From the NCBI RefSeq assembly GCF_024267675.1, contig NZ_JALDYX010000021.1:18933-82932 (forward strand): DNA of 64,000 nucleotides, given 5' to 3'. Origin of the DNA: Marinobacterium sedimentorum (GTDB lineage Bacteria; Pseudomonadota; Gammaproteobacteria; Pseudomonadales; Balneatricaceae). This document shows, one piece after another, positions 34,451-44,235 of this stretch (the first letter of the stretch is position 1; every line of letters starts with the position of its first letter). The notes beneath the pieces are model-generated. The model had not been told where the DNA came from and searched no databases. It was given only the letters and a program-made list of their open reading frames with translations. The position numbers were made by a program, and so were the translations under genes.

Positions 34451-35589
34451 TGCAAATCTATCTGGTGGGGGGCGCCGTACGCGACCGCTTGCTCGGCTAC
34501 CCCATCTATGACCGCGACTGGGTTGTCGTGGGCGCCAGCGCCGAACAGATGATCGCCCAGGGTTACAAACCGGTCGGCGCCGACTTCCCGGTGTTCATCC
34601 ACCCCGACAGCGGTGAGGAATACGCCCTGGCCCGTACCGAGCGCAAGTCCGGCCACGGTTATGGCGGCTTTGTCTATTACGCCAGTCCCGATGTCACCCT
34701 GGAACAGGATCTGCTGCGCCGAGACCTCACTATCAACGCCATGGCCGAGGCGCCCGACGGCAGCCTGACCGACCCCCATGGCGGGCGCGAGGACCTGCAA
34801 AACCGCATTCTGCGCCACGTATCCCCGGCCTTTGCCGAAGACCCGTTGCGGGTGCTGCGCGTGGCCCGCTTTGCCGCCCGCTATGCCTCGTTGGGCTTTA
34901 GCGTCGCCGATGAAACCCTGGCGCTGATGCGACAGTTATCCACAGCCGGTGAGCTGGGCTATCTGAGTGCGGAAAGGGTCTGGCAGGAATTCGAACGGGC
35001 GCTGGGCGAGCCCTCGCCGGGTGTCTTTATAGACGTACTGCAGCGCTGCGGCGCACTCGACAAGCTCTTTGGCGAATTCAGCGCCCTGCAGCGCGATCCA
35101 TCCTGGCCGGCGCTGGCAACACTGCTGCCACAGCTGCCCTCGAGCTGCGAGCGCTTTGCAGTACTCTGCTGCGCCGCGCAGCGCCTATCCAGCAACCAGG
35201 CGGGCGCCCTGCGCCAGCACCTAGAAGCATTCTGCCTGCGCCTCAAGGCCCCGAGGATTTTCCGCGATCAGGCCCTGCTGGTGTGCGCTCAGCACGCCAA
35301 CCTGCTAAGGCTGCCCCAGGCCGATGGTGACACCCGCCTCGGCGTCGCCACCGGGCTCGACCTGTTGCGCCGCCCTGAGCGCATCGCCAGCCTCGCCCGC
35401 TGTTTCGACACCCTGGCCAGCTGGCTCAATGTTGATGCGCCAGCAGCGCAACAATCCCTGCAGGCGCTGCACGACGCGCTGACCGCAACGGCCCCTGCGG
35501 AGCTGATGCAACAGGGATTCAAGGGCAAGGCACTGGGGGAAGAACTGAAGCGTCGCCAGCGCGACGCCTGCGCCCGACTCGAACTCTAG
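34450..35589 (+). CDS. cca: CCA-adding tRNA nucleotidyltransferase
   Basis: 379-residue class-II nucleotidyltransferase that adds or repairs the tRNA 3' CCA. The N-terminus MQIYLVGGAVRDRLLGYPIYDRDWVVVGA carries the GGxVRD and DxD metal-binding motif (YDRDW); RRDLTINAMA and RFAARYASLGF follow. I see no HD phosphohydrolase motif in the C-terminal part, in contrast to the longer E. coli enzyme. It is the last gene of the lptD-to-cca series. Confidence 0.95.
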   Translation: MQIYLVGGAVRDRLLGYPIYDRDWVVVGASAEQMIAQGYKPVGADFPVFIHPDSGEEYALARTERKSGHGYGGFVYYASPDVTLEQDLLRRDLTINAMAEAPDGSLTDPHGGREDLQNRILRHVSPAFAEDPLRVLRVARFAARYASLGFSVADETLALMRQLSTAGELGYLSAERVWQEFERALGEPSPGVFIDVLQRCGALDKLFGEFSALQRDPSWPALATLLPQLPSSCERFAVLCCAAQRLSSNQAGALRQHLEAFCLRLKAPRIFRDQALLVCAQHANLLRLPQADGDTRLGVATGLDLLRRPERIASLARCFDTLASWLNVDAPAAQQSLQALHDALTATAPAELMQQGFKGKALGEELKRRQRDACARLEL

Positions 35590-35641
35590 CCAGCAGGGGC
35601 ACAAGCAAAACTAAACCCGAAACTGCGAAGGATGAATGCGG

Positions 35642-36160
35642 TTAGACCTGCGCCCGGGAGAAACGCCGTCCCTGCCAGGCAAAGTCCACCGCCCAGAGTC
35701 GCTGCTTCTGCTTGTCGTACTGCTGCCAGAGTGCCCCATAGGAGAGCCCGTTCAGCGGATGCAGCCCCTGGGGCGCAATCTCGGCCAGCGGCTGCAGCAC
35801 AAAGGCATTGAACAGGATCTCGGCCCGGGGCAGCTCGACCCCGTCGATCCGCCCGCAGGCATCATCGTAGGTCAGGATATCGATATCCAGTGTACGGCCA
35901 CTGAATTTGGGACCCTGGCGGCAGCGCCCGTTGCGATCTTCAATGGCCTTGAGCTCCCGCGACAGCTCGCCGACCGCCAGGCTCGTCTCGAAGCCCGCCA
36001 CCAGGTTATAAAAATGGTCACCGGTAAAGCCGACCGCCTCGCTCTCGAACACCGAAGACAGCGTCAGCTCACCAAAGGACTCTGCCAGCCCGTCCAGCCC
36101 GGCGGCAATATTACGCTCGCGCTCGATATTGCTGCCGATACTGACATAGACCTGTGCCAT
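35642..36160 (-). CDS. folK: 2-amino-4-hydroxy-6-hydroxymethyldihydropteridine pyrophosphokinase
   Basis: 172-residue HPPK of folate synthesis. Motifs are VYVSIGSNIERERNI at the N-terminus, the SSVFESEAVGF segment and the GRTLDIDILTYDD motif with its metal-binding Asp pair. The ATG overlaps the folB stop by one base, so the two folate genes are co-transcribed from folB. Confidence 0.95.
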   Translation of the reverse strand: MAQVYVSIGSNIERERNIAAGLDGLAESFGELTLSSVFESEAVGFTGDHFYNLVAGFETSLAVGELSRELKAIEDRNGRCRQGPKFSGRTLDIDILTYDDACGRIDGVELPRAEILFNAFVLQPLAEIAPQGLHPLNGLSYGALWQQYDKQKQRLWAVDFAWQGRRFSRAQV

Positions 36161-36516
36161 CAGAACGCCTCTCCCCGCTCGATCAGTACGCCGACGTCCC
36201 GCGCTCCGCGAATGGCGCCAGGCTTGCCCAGACGCAACCGCAACCAGCGCACACCGAACTCCTGCATGACCAGCTGTGCCACTTCTTCAGCCATGGTTTC
36301 CACCAGCAGAAACTCGCTGCCCTCGATAAAGGCAGTCAGGCGCTTGGAGACCGACTTGTAGTTCAGAGTGTTCCCGATATCCTCGGTGGCCGCAGCCTCG
36401 CGAATATCAGTCCCCATTTCCAGATCCAGACTCACGGCCTGGCGAACCTCGCGTTCCCAGTCGTAAATGCCGATCACGGTCTGCACCTGCAGCTCGCGTA
36501 TATAAACTATATCCAC
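36160..36516 (-). CDS. folB: Dihydroneopterin aldolase
   Basis: 118-residue FolB that cleaves or epimerises dihydroneopterin in folate synthesis. It opens MDIVYIRELQVQTVIGIYDWEREV, whose VxTxIGxxxWE pattern is typical, and contains NYKSVSKRLTAFIEGSEFLLVETMAE with the catalytic Lys/Glu region (LVETMAE). It is the first gene of folB-folK and diverges from plsY. Confidence 0.95.
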   Translation of the reverse strand: MDIVYIRELQVQTVIGIYDWEREVRQAVSLDLEMGTDIREAAATEDIGNTLNYKSVSKRLTAFIEGSEFLLVETMAEEVAQLVMQEFGVRWLRLRLGKPGAIRGARDVGVLIERGEAF

Positions 36517-36884
36517 GTATGACCCAATAAATTACTGATTTAAATATGGCTTCAGCGCCACTGACGATATCTGTCAGCTTTGTTTTCCACGCCCGACCCG
36601 CGCAGCCGCCCGCCGCAGCCACTATATGTGGGGCCCAGGGCTCCACGTCAAGACAGTTAGTTTACCACTGACCGGGCCCAATGGCGTGCGGGCGAGCGAC
36701 ATCTCGCCGCCTGCATCGGTGCCCGATAATGCCAGCCGCCAGATGCGCGCAGCGAGCGTCTGCTTCAGGTATCGGGATCAATTAACAAGCCCTTGATTCA
36801 AAACGCTATCCGGTCTGTTTGTATCTAAGCCGGATTGGGATTAGGGTATAGAATCACACCGTTGATCAACCCGCGGACAGAGCC
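36517..36884. other. Structured intergenic region between folB and plsY
   Basis: This 368-bp gap has no gene. Three hairpins are visible: GTGGGGCCC / GGGCTCCAC (36628-36646), GGCGAG / CTCGCC (36691-36708), and an extended pair CCGATA / TATCGG (36723-36728 with 36770-36775) enclosing CAGATGC / GCGTCTG (36740-36746 with 36756-36762). A TATAGAAT -10-like box lies at 36847-36854 before plsY, without a good -35. The hairpins have no T-runs. Confidence 0.5.
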
Positions 36885-37475
36885 ATGCCGGGACCTGAAA
36901 CCCTGTTGCCCACACTGCTTGCAACGCTCGCCTATCTGCTGGGTTCAGTACCCACGGCCGTGCTGGTGTGCCGCAGCATGGGGCTTGCAGATCCACGGGA
37001 GCAGGGCTCCAGAAATCCTGGCACCACCAATGTACTGCGCCAGGGCAATCGCACCGCGGCCGTGCTGACGCTGCTGGGCGATGTTTCCAAGGGTGCTATT
37101 GCCGTCAACCTCGCCCGCTATGCAGAACTGGGCTCGACGCAAACCGGCCTCTGCGCCCTGGCGGTATTGCTCGGCCATATCTACCCGCTGTTCGGGCGCA
37201 TGCGCGGCGGCAAGGGCGTCGCCACAACCTTTGGTCTCTGTCTTGCACTGAGCCCGCCGCTTGGGCTGATCGCCCTGGGCGTCTGGCTGCTGCTGGCGGC
37301 CATTGGCAAAACGGCGTCGCTGGCATCGGTGGGCACTGCCCTGGTCACACCTCTGGCGACCTTTATGCTGCTACCCGAACAGTTCGCTGCCATCAGCCTG
37401 ATCTGTCTGCTGCTGGTGCTGCGTCACCGCGACAATATACGGCGCCTGCTTCGGGGGCTAGAGCACCGGCTTTAG
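36885..37475 (+). CDS. plsY: Glycerol-3-phosphate acyltransferase PlsY
   Basis: 196-residue inner-membrane acyltransferase that makes lysophosphatidic acid from acyl-phosphate. The family motifs are GSVPTAVLVCRSMGLADPRE followed by GSRNPGTTNVLR (motif 1), GHIYPLFGRMRGGKGVATTFG (motif 2) and a late RHRDNIRRLLRGLEHRL. Several hydrophobic helices are evident. It is transcribed alone, divergent from folB and convergent with tsaD. Confidence 0.95.
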   Translation: MPGPETLLPTLLATLAYLLGSVPTAVLVCRSMGLADPREQGSRNPGTTNVLRQGNRTAAVLTLLGDVSKGAIAVNLARYAELGSTQTGLCALAVLLGHIYPLFGRMRGGKGVATTFGLCLALSPPLGLIALGVWLLLAAIGKTASLASVGTALVTPLATFMLLPEQFAAISLICLLLVLRHRDNIRRLLRGLEHRL

Positions 37476-37563
37476 CGGGTTTCGGGTGCAAGGTCGCAGC
37501 CGCGCTCTCAATCCCCGGGCGTACTACCCCGACGCGGCGCGCTTTTGAACCAGTCACACCCTT

Positions 37564-37588
37564 AGCGGCGAAACGCCGCTCCTACGGG
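37564..37588 (-). repeat. Solitary REP element
   Basis: GCGGCGAAACGCCGCTCCTACGGGA is a palindrome (GCGGCG / CGCCGC) followed by CTCCTAC, the complement of the GTAGGAG head of the REP family in this window. It is a single copy in the convergent gap between plsY and tsaD. Confidence 0.75.
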
Positions 37589-37593
37589 AATAT

Positions 37594-37628
37594 TTGCACC
37601 TTGCTCCTTGCACCTTGCCCCCTGCACT
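37594..37628. repeat. Degenerate heptanucleotide tandem repeat, consensus TTGCACC
   Basis: Five consecutive 7-bp units (TTGCACC, TTGCTCC, TTGCACC, TTGCCCC, CTGCACT) end exactly at the tsaD stop codon. Like the TCGTGAT tract at 4901-4942 it lies at the 3' end of a minus-strand gene between convergent genes, but the unit sequence is unrelated. Confidence 0.7.
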
Positions 37629-38657
37629 TCAGAGCGGCGGCAGCGTATCCATCGGCCAGCGCGGGAAGACGCTGATTTTCAGATCATTCGACTGGCCTGC
37701 CAGCAGCCGCTGGCAACCGGCGAACGCAATCATGGCGCCGTTATCGGTGCAAAAACGCGGACGGGCATAGAACAGGGTCGCCCGCTGTCGCCGCACGACC
37801 TCATCGAGCTTTTCGCGCAGACGCGTATTGGCACTGACTCCGCCTGCGATCACCAGCTGATGCAGGCCGGTCTGTTGCAGCGCACGCTTGCACTTGATGG
37901 CCAGGGTATCCACCACCGCGTCCTCAAAGGCAACGGCAATATCGGCCTTGCTCTGCGGATCGAGCTGGCCGTCGGCATCGCGCAACTTGTTGGCGGTGTT
38001 CAGGGTAAAGGTCTTGAGGCCGGAAAAGCTGAAGTCGAGCCCCGGTCTGTCGGTCATGGGACGGGGGAAGCGAAAGCGGCGTGCATCACCGTGACGGGCG
38101 AGCTTGGCGATCTCGGGCCCGCCGGGATAATCCAGCCCCAGCATCTTGCCGGCCTTGTCAAAAGCCTCGCCGGCAGCATCGTCGAGGGACTCGCCCAGCA
38201 GCTCGTAGCGACCTATGCCATCAACCCGCACCAGCTGGGTGTGCCCGCCGGACACCAGCAGCGCCACAAACGGAAAGGCCGGCGGTGTATCTTCCAGCAT
38301 CGGCGCCAGCAAGTGGCCTTCCATGTGGTGCACGCCAAGCGCGGGAATACCCAGCCCCAGCGCCATGGCACGGGCCGTGGACGCCCCCACAATGAGCGCA
38401 CCTATCAGACCTGGCCCTGCGGTATAGGCAATGGCGTCGAGTTCCGACTTGTCCATCTGCGCCTGCGCCAGGGTCTCGCGCACCAGCGGCAGCAATTTGC
38501 GTACATGATCGCGGGATGCCAGCTCCGGCACCACGCCACCGTATTCGGCGTGCATGGCGATCTGACTGTAGAGTGCATCACCCAGCAGACCGCGCTCACT
38601 GTCATAGATTGCAACGCCGGTTTCGTCGCAGGATGTTTCGATTCCCAGTACTCGCAT
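37629..38657 (-). CDS. tsaD: tRNA N6-adenosine threonylcarbamoyltransferase
   Basis: 342-residue Kae1/TsaD protein that transfers threonylcarbamoyl to A37 of ANN-decoding tRNAs. It starts MRVLGIETSCDETGVAIYD and has the metal-binding HHMEGHLLAP motif, LLVSGGHTQLV and GGVSANTRLRE. The start at 38657 fits the family; the ATG at 38672 would add five residues. It is divergent from rpsU, as in most gammaproteobacteria. Confidence 0.97.
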   Translation of the reverse strand: MRVLGIETSCDETGVAIYDSERGLLGDALYSQIAMHAEYGGVVPELASRDHVRKLLPLVRETLAQAQMDKSELDAIAYTAGPGLIGALIVGASTARAMALGLGIPALGVHHMEGHLLAPMLEDTPPAFPFVALLVSGGHTQLVRVDGIGRYELLGESLDDAAGEAFDKAGKMLGLDYPGGPEIAKLARHGDARRFRFPRPMTDRPGLDFSFSGLKTFTLNTANKLRDADGQLDPQSKADIAVAFEDAVVDTLAIKCKRALQQTGLHQLVIAGGVSANTRLREKLDEVVRRQRATLFYARPRFCTDNGAMIAFAGCQRLLAGQSNDLKISVFPRWPMDTLPPL

Positions 38658-38762
38658 CAGTATCGCCGCCAACCGCTGTAGATGATTCGCCCAACCGGCC
38701 TGTCATCCAGGCCACAATGGGCGCATTATCACCCAAAAATGCCTCAATATCACCGTCTGGAC

Positions 38763-38791
38763 TTTACAGCCAGACCCCTGCGATATAAAAT
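38763..38791 (+). promoter_or_regulatory. Sigma-70 promoter for the rpsU-yqeY-dnaG operon
   Basis: A TTTACA -35 box (38763-38768), a 17-bp spacer and a TAAAAT -10 box (38786-38791) lie about 120 bp before rpsU. The sequence around the -10 is AT-rich (ATATAAAATTTT) in an otherwise GC-rich region. Confidence 0.6.
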
Positions 38792-38908
38792 TTTGCGCCT
38801 TCATCAAAGTCGTGAGAGCTGTGGCCACTGCGTGGTACCCGTTTCAGGCCGCGATGAAGAGGTAGAAAAGTCCTACGTAACCCTTAGTAACAGCAAGGTC
38901 CAAGATAG

Positions 38909-39124
38909 ATGCCTAGCGTAAAAGTTAAAGAAAACGAGCCGTTTGACGTAGCCCTGCGTCGTTTCAAGCGTTCCTGCGAAAAAGCCGGCGTTCTGGCTGA
39001 AGTTCGTCGTCGCGAGTTCTACGAAAAGCCCACTTCTGTTCGCAAGCGTAAAGCTGCTGCAGCCGTTAAACGTCACATGAAGAAGGTTTCCCGCGAGCAG
39101 TCTCGCCGCGTACGCCTTTACTGA
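38909..39124 (+). CDS. rpsU: 30S ribosomal protein S21
   Basis: 71-residue basic protein S21 of the small subunit, needed for initiation. The sequence PSVKVKENEPFDVALRRFKR and the Arg/Lys-rich C-terminus ending RRVRLY are typical and complete. It is the first gene of the macromolecular-synthesis operon rpsU-(yqeY)-dnaG-rpoD. Confidence 0.98.
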   Translation: MPSVKVKENEPFDVALRRFKRSCEKAGVLAEVRRREFYEKPTSVRKRKAAAAVKRHMKKVSREQSRRVRLY

Positions 39125-39191
39125 TCGACTGGAGTTGAACGTACATTCAGTCTGTTCCATCGACTAGCAACCGCTCTATAGAGGATGTTTG

Positions 39192-39641
39192 ATGTCTGAA
39201 CTCAAGCTCAAAATCAGTGCCGAGATGAAAGCTGCCATGCGTGCCAAAGACAAGGCTCGTCTGGGAACCATCCGCCTGATGATGTCTGAGATCAAGCGCA
39301 TCGAAGTTGATGAACGCATAGAACTGGATGATACCCGCGTGCTGGCCGTGCTCGACAAGATGCAGAAGCAGCGCCGCGATTCAATCTCGCAGTTTGACAC
39401 AGCGGGTCGCCAGGATTTGGCAGACCTAGAGCGCCAGGAGCTGGAGGTGATTAAAACTTTCCTGCCGCAACCGCTGACAGAACAGGAGCTGGCCGACCTG
39501 ATTGCCCAGGCCATTAGTACAACCGCCGCCCAGTCGATGCAGGACATGGGCAAGGTGATGGCGATTATCAAGCCACAGATTCAGGGACGCGCCGACGGTG
39601 GTGTAGTCTCCAAGCTCGTAAAAGCCCAGCTAGCCGGTTAA
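39192..39641 (+). CDS. GatB/YqeY domain-containing protein
   Basis: 149-residue YqeY-family protein related to the C-terminal tRNA-binding tail of GatB. Family features are AMRAKDKARLGTIRLMMSEIKR, EVIKTFLPQPLTEQEL and a C-terminal MGKVMAIIKPQIQGRADGG. The ATG at 39192 is preferred over the in-frame TTG at 39189; a GAGG precedes it. It sits between rpsU and dnaG, a position common in pseudomonads. The function is not established. Confidence 0.92.
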   Translation: MSELKLKISAEMKAAMRAKDKARLGTIRLMMSEIKRIEVDERIELDDTRVLAVLDKMQKQRRDSISQFDTAGRQDLADLERQELEVIKTFLPQPLTEQELADLIAQAISTTAAQSMQDMGKVMAIIKPQIQGRADGGVVSKLVKAQLAG

Positions 39642-39673
39642 ACTCCCGCTGAATCTTTCTCAGCAGGTCCGCA

Positions 39674-41530
39674 ATGGCAGGTCGTATCCCGCAATATTTT
39701 ATCGACGATCTTCTGGCCCGCGTCAATATCATTGACGTCGTCGACGGCCGCGTTGAACGCCTCAAGCGCGCCGGCAAGAACTACTCCGGGCTCTGCCCGT
39801 TCCACAAGGAAAAGTCTCCCTCCTTCAGTGTCAGCCCCGAGAAGCAGTTCTACTACTGTTTTGGCTGTGGCGCCGGCGGTAATGCCATCGGCTTCCTGAT
39901 GGAATATGATCGCCTCGACTTTCCCGTCGCCGTGGAAGAACTCGCCCGCCTGGCCGGCATGGAAGTGCCGCGCGAAAACAACAGCCCACAGCAGGCCCAG
40001 CGCGAAAAGCAGCTCAAGGACCTCTATGGCATTCTCGATGAAGCCGCCCGCTTCTATCAGCAGCAACTGACCCAGCACCCCCAGCGCGACATCGCCGTCA
40101 GCTACCTCAAGGGGCGCGGCCTCAGCGGCCAGGCAGCCAAAGCCTTCGGAATTGGCTATGCCCCCGTCGGCTGGGACAACCTGATGCAGGCGCTGGGCGC
40201 TGACAAGCAGCGCATCGAGGCGCTGGAACAGGCCGGCATGCTGATCCACAACGAAGAGCGCAACAGCCACTATGACCGCTTTCGCGAGCGCATCATGTTC
40301 CCGATCCGGGACATGCGTGGCCGCGTCATCGCTTTCGGCGGCCGGGTTCTGGGGGATGAAAAACCCAAATACCTCAACTCCCCCGAAACCGAGACCTTCC
40401 ACAAGGGCCGTGAGCTCTATGGCCTCTACGAAGCGCGCCAGACCAATGCCCAGCTACAGCGGCTGTTGATCGTCGAAGGCTATATGGATGTCGTCGGCCT
40501 GGCTCAGAACGGCATTCACTACGCCGTGGCCACCCTGGGCACCGCCACCAGCGCCCAGCACCTGGAGCGGCTGTTCAAGGTCGTACCCGAAGTCGTGTTC
40601 TGCTTCGATGGCGATGAAGCCGGTCGCAAGGCCGCAAGCCGGGCGCTGGAAACCACCCTGCCGGTGATCCGCGACGGCCAGGAAGCCCGCTTTCTGTTTC
40701 TGCCCGAAGGCGAAGACCCGGACAGCCTGGTGCGCACCGAGGGCCGGGATGCCTTCCAGACCCGCATCGACCAGGCACTGCCACTGTCGGAGTATTTTTT
40801 CCGCTCCCAGACCGAGCAGGCAGATCTGGAAAGCATGGACGGGCGCGCCCGTTTCAGCACCCGCGCCCTGCCGCTGATCCGCGCCATGCAGCCGAGCCTG
40901 CTGCAGCAAATGATGCTTGAGCGCATCTGCGAGATCACCGGCCTGTCGCTGGAACAGATCAATAGCGTGATCAACCTGCACCAGGTCACCACAGATACGA
41001 CGGTTCCAGAACGCCCACCAGCGCCGGCACAGCCCGGCCCACCGGCTAGCCGCTCAGCGGGGCCACAAAGCCAGAACATGCCCAGCCGCCGGCCGCGGCC
41101 ACGCAGCCAGACGGGCAACCTGGACCTGTGCGACAAGGCGATCTCCTGCCTGCTGCACTTCCCCCGACTGGCCGCCAGCATACCGGCGGCGAGCGAACTC
41201 CAGGGCATGGCCGAGCGCAATGCAGACATGCTGATCGCCCTGGTGGACTATCTGCAGACAACCCCCAACTCGTCCCTCGGCACCCTGGTGGTCGACTGGC
41301 AGGAAGACCCGCAGCGCTCGGCCTGGCTGATGCTGCTGAACGAAATCGCCCATAACACCCCGCTGGCGGACGGCGCCGAACGCGAACTGCAGGACGCGGT
41401 TAGCCGCCTGCTGCGCGAGCGCCGCCCGGAAATGGAACTGGATGCACTGCTGAAAAAGAACCGACAGTCACCCCTGACCCAGGCCGAAAAACAGCGCCTG
41501 ACAGCCCTCCTGGCAAGCCGACAAAATTAA
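39674..41530 (+). CDS. dnaG: DNA primase
   Basis: 618-residue replicative primase. The N-terminal CHC2 zinc finger has Cys41, His44, Cys62 and Cys65 (LCPFHKEKSPSF and FYYCFGCG). The TOPRIM core includes RLLIVEGYMDVVGLAQ, PEVVFCFDGDEAGRKAA and LPEGEDPDSLVR. A proline-rich linker (about residues 440-480) precedes the C-terminal DnaB-interaction domain. It follows yqeY by 32 bp. Confidence 0.97.
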   Translation: MAGRIPQYFIDDLLARVNIIDVVDGRVERLKRAGKNYSGLCPFHKEKSPSFSVSPEKQFYYCFGCGAGGNAIGFLMEYDRLDFPVAVEELARLAGMEVPRENNSPQQAQREKQLKDLYGILDEAARFYQQQLTQHPQRDIAVSYLKGRGLSGQAAKAFGIGYAPVGWDNLMQALGADKQRIEALEQAGMLIHNEERNSHYDRFRERIMFPIRDMRGRVIAFGGRVLGDEKPKYLNSPETETFHKGRELYGLYEARQTNAQLQRLLIVEGYMDVVGLAQNGIHYAVATLGTATSAQHLERLFKVVPEVVFCFDGDEAGRKAASRALETTLPVIRDGQEARFLFLPEGEDPDSLVRTEGRDAFQTRIDQALPLSEYFFRSQTEQADLESMDGRARFSTRALPLIRAMQPSLLQQMMLERICEITGLSLEQINSVINLHQVTTDTTVPERPPAPAQPGPPASRSAGPQSQNMPSRRPRPRSQTGNLDLCDKAISCLLHFPRLAASIPAASELQGMAERNADMLIALVDYLQTTPNSSLGTLVVDWQEDPQRSAWLMLLNEIAHNTPLADGAERELQDAVSRLLRERRPEMELDALLKKNRQSPLTQAEKQRLTALLASRQN

Positions 41531-41607
41531 TCTTGGTCGCTGCGCAACTCCCGCCGCAGAAATCTGGTCTATTTTTAATGGGTGCTGTACCGAAAATCGG
41601 TGCCAAC

Positions 41608-41636
41608 TGGATTTAAGCCATCTTCGAATGTATAAT
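41608..41636 (+). promoter_or_regulatory. Promoter of rpoD
   Basis: A perfect TATAAT -10 box at 41631-41636 lies about 50 bp before the rpoD start, with a weak -35 (TGGATT, 41608-41613) at 17 bp. A small palindrome (ACCGA-aaa-TCGGT) lies just upstream. This gives rpoD its own promoter within the rpsU-dnaG-rpoD operon. Confidence 0.6.
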
Positions 41637-41686
41637 ATCGCGCTCTCTTTTACGCCACCTATCTTTCATCTTCTCGTAGGGCCTCT

Positions 41687-43525
<1,839 letters not shown>

Positions 43526-43551
43526 GCCGCACTTGGCGTAACGCACCACAG

Positions 43552-43580
43552 AAAACCGCAGCCCAGGCTGCGGTTTTTTC
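43552..43580 (+). terminator. Rho-independent terminator of rpoD
   Basis: A perfect 12-bp stem AAAACCGCAGCC / GGCTGCGGTTTT with a 2-nt loop (43552-43577) runs into TTTTTTC. It lies about 26 bp after the rpoD stop codon. Confidence 0.93.
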
Positions 43581-43684
43581 TTGTCACCAAGAAGCTGCGA
43601 TTCTTTGTGGGCAAGAAAACCGCAGGAATTTCAAACGGCTATTGGCTCCGAGTACAGCAGCCGTTATAATTCGCCCTCGTTGAC

Positions 43685-43761
43685 GGGCCCATAGCTCAGT
43701 TGGTTAGAGCAATCGACTCATAATCGATTGGTCGCAGGTTCAAGTCCTGCTGGGCCCACCA
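43685..43761 (+). tRNA. tRNA-Ile, anticodon CAT (lysidine-modified Ile2 type)
   Basis: 77-nt cloverleaf with acceptor stem GGGCCCA / TGGGCCC, D-loop AGCTCAGTTGGTTAGAGC, anticodon CAT at 43719-43721 in the loop of CGACTCATAATCG, T-arm GCAGGTTCAAGTCCTGC and an encoded CCA end. It closely resembles E. coli ileX (Ile2) rather than initiator or elongator Met, so the C34 is expected to be lysidine-modified by TilS to read AUA. A gene of this type downstream of rpoD is common in pseudomonads. Confidence 0.93.
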
Positions 43762-43789
43762 CTCCTTGCACTCCTCGAAACAGCCACGC

Positions 43790-43893
43790 CAGTCCTCATT
43801 GGACTATTCAATCCTCAAATCACAGATTTGAGTCGCACAAAACGATCAAAGCTGTGCTTTGAGTAAATCTCGTTTTGTTGCTCTGCTGGGCCC
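43790..43893. other. Cluster of hairpins downstream of tRNA-Ile
   Basis: Three consecutive inverted repeats follow the tRNA: AGTCC / GGACT (about 43790-43804), CTCAAATC-aca-GATTTGAG (43814-43832), and TCAAAGC-tgt-GCTTTGA (43846-43862), the last enclosed by GCACAAAACGA / TCGTTTTGTTGC (43835-43845 with 43870-43881). The element ends with CTGCTGGGCCC, an 11-bp match to the tRNA 3' end. No coding frame was recognised. Confidence 0.55.
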
Positions 43894-43898
43894 TACCA

Positions 43899-44021
43899 CG
43901 TAATTGCATGTTTCCGTAGGAGTGGCGTCCCGCCGCGAACAACCGCAGAGCTTCGTCGCGAGGTATCATGCCCGAGGTTGGGTACGCGGCTCCTACGGGC
44001 GTTCAGGCCCACCGCTCCTTG
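43899..44021. repeat. REP pair (BIME-like unit)
   Basis: Two REP palindromes in opposite orientation: GTAGGAGTGGCGTCCCGCCG begins at 43916 and the second ends with GCGGCTCCTACGGG near 43999. They are separated by a linker (AGCTTCGTCGCGAGGTATCA and onward) that is almost identical to the linkers in the arrays at 47532-47742 and 48272-48603, in the reverse orientation. It lies between the tRNA and the MFS gene. Confidence 0.85.
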
Positions 44022-44235
44022 CATTGTCTGTGTGCAACTCTGCTCACCTGCGCCCGGAGTCCCGACTGCATCGCTCGATCCTGCTTTCATCGATCAGCCC
44101 ACCAGCAGGCTATTATCCCGCCCCTTGTACTGATTGCAGATATATTTGCTGATTGACTTCACCATGTTTGACATCCCCTGCCGGCAAAACTAGATTGCGC
44201 CTGTCCTTGTTCTCCTCTTCGTTTGGAAGCCTTTA

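Noticed and set aside
41582..41604. Terminator between dnaG and rpoD
   Set aside because: The small palindrome ACCGA-aaa-TCGGT has no T-run, and a good -10 box for rpoD follows; read-through from dnaG is likely.
43883..43899. Direct repeat of the tRNA-Ile 3' end as an integration attachment site
   Set aside because: The match is only 11 bp, no integrase is nearby, and the BIME linker also ends in GGCCCACCAC, so the repeat can be explained without integration.
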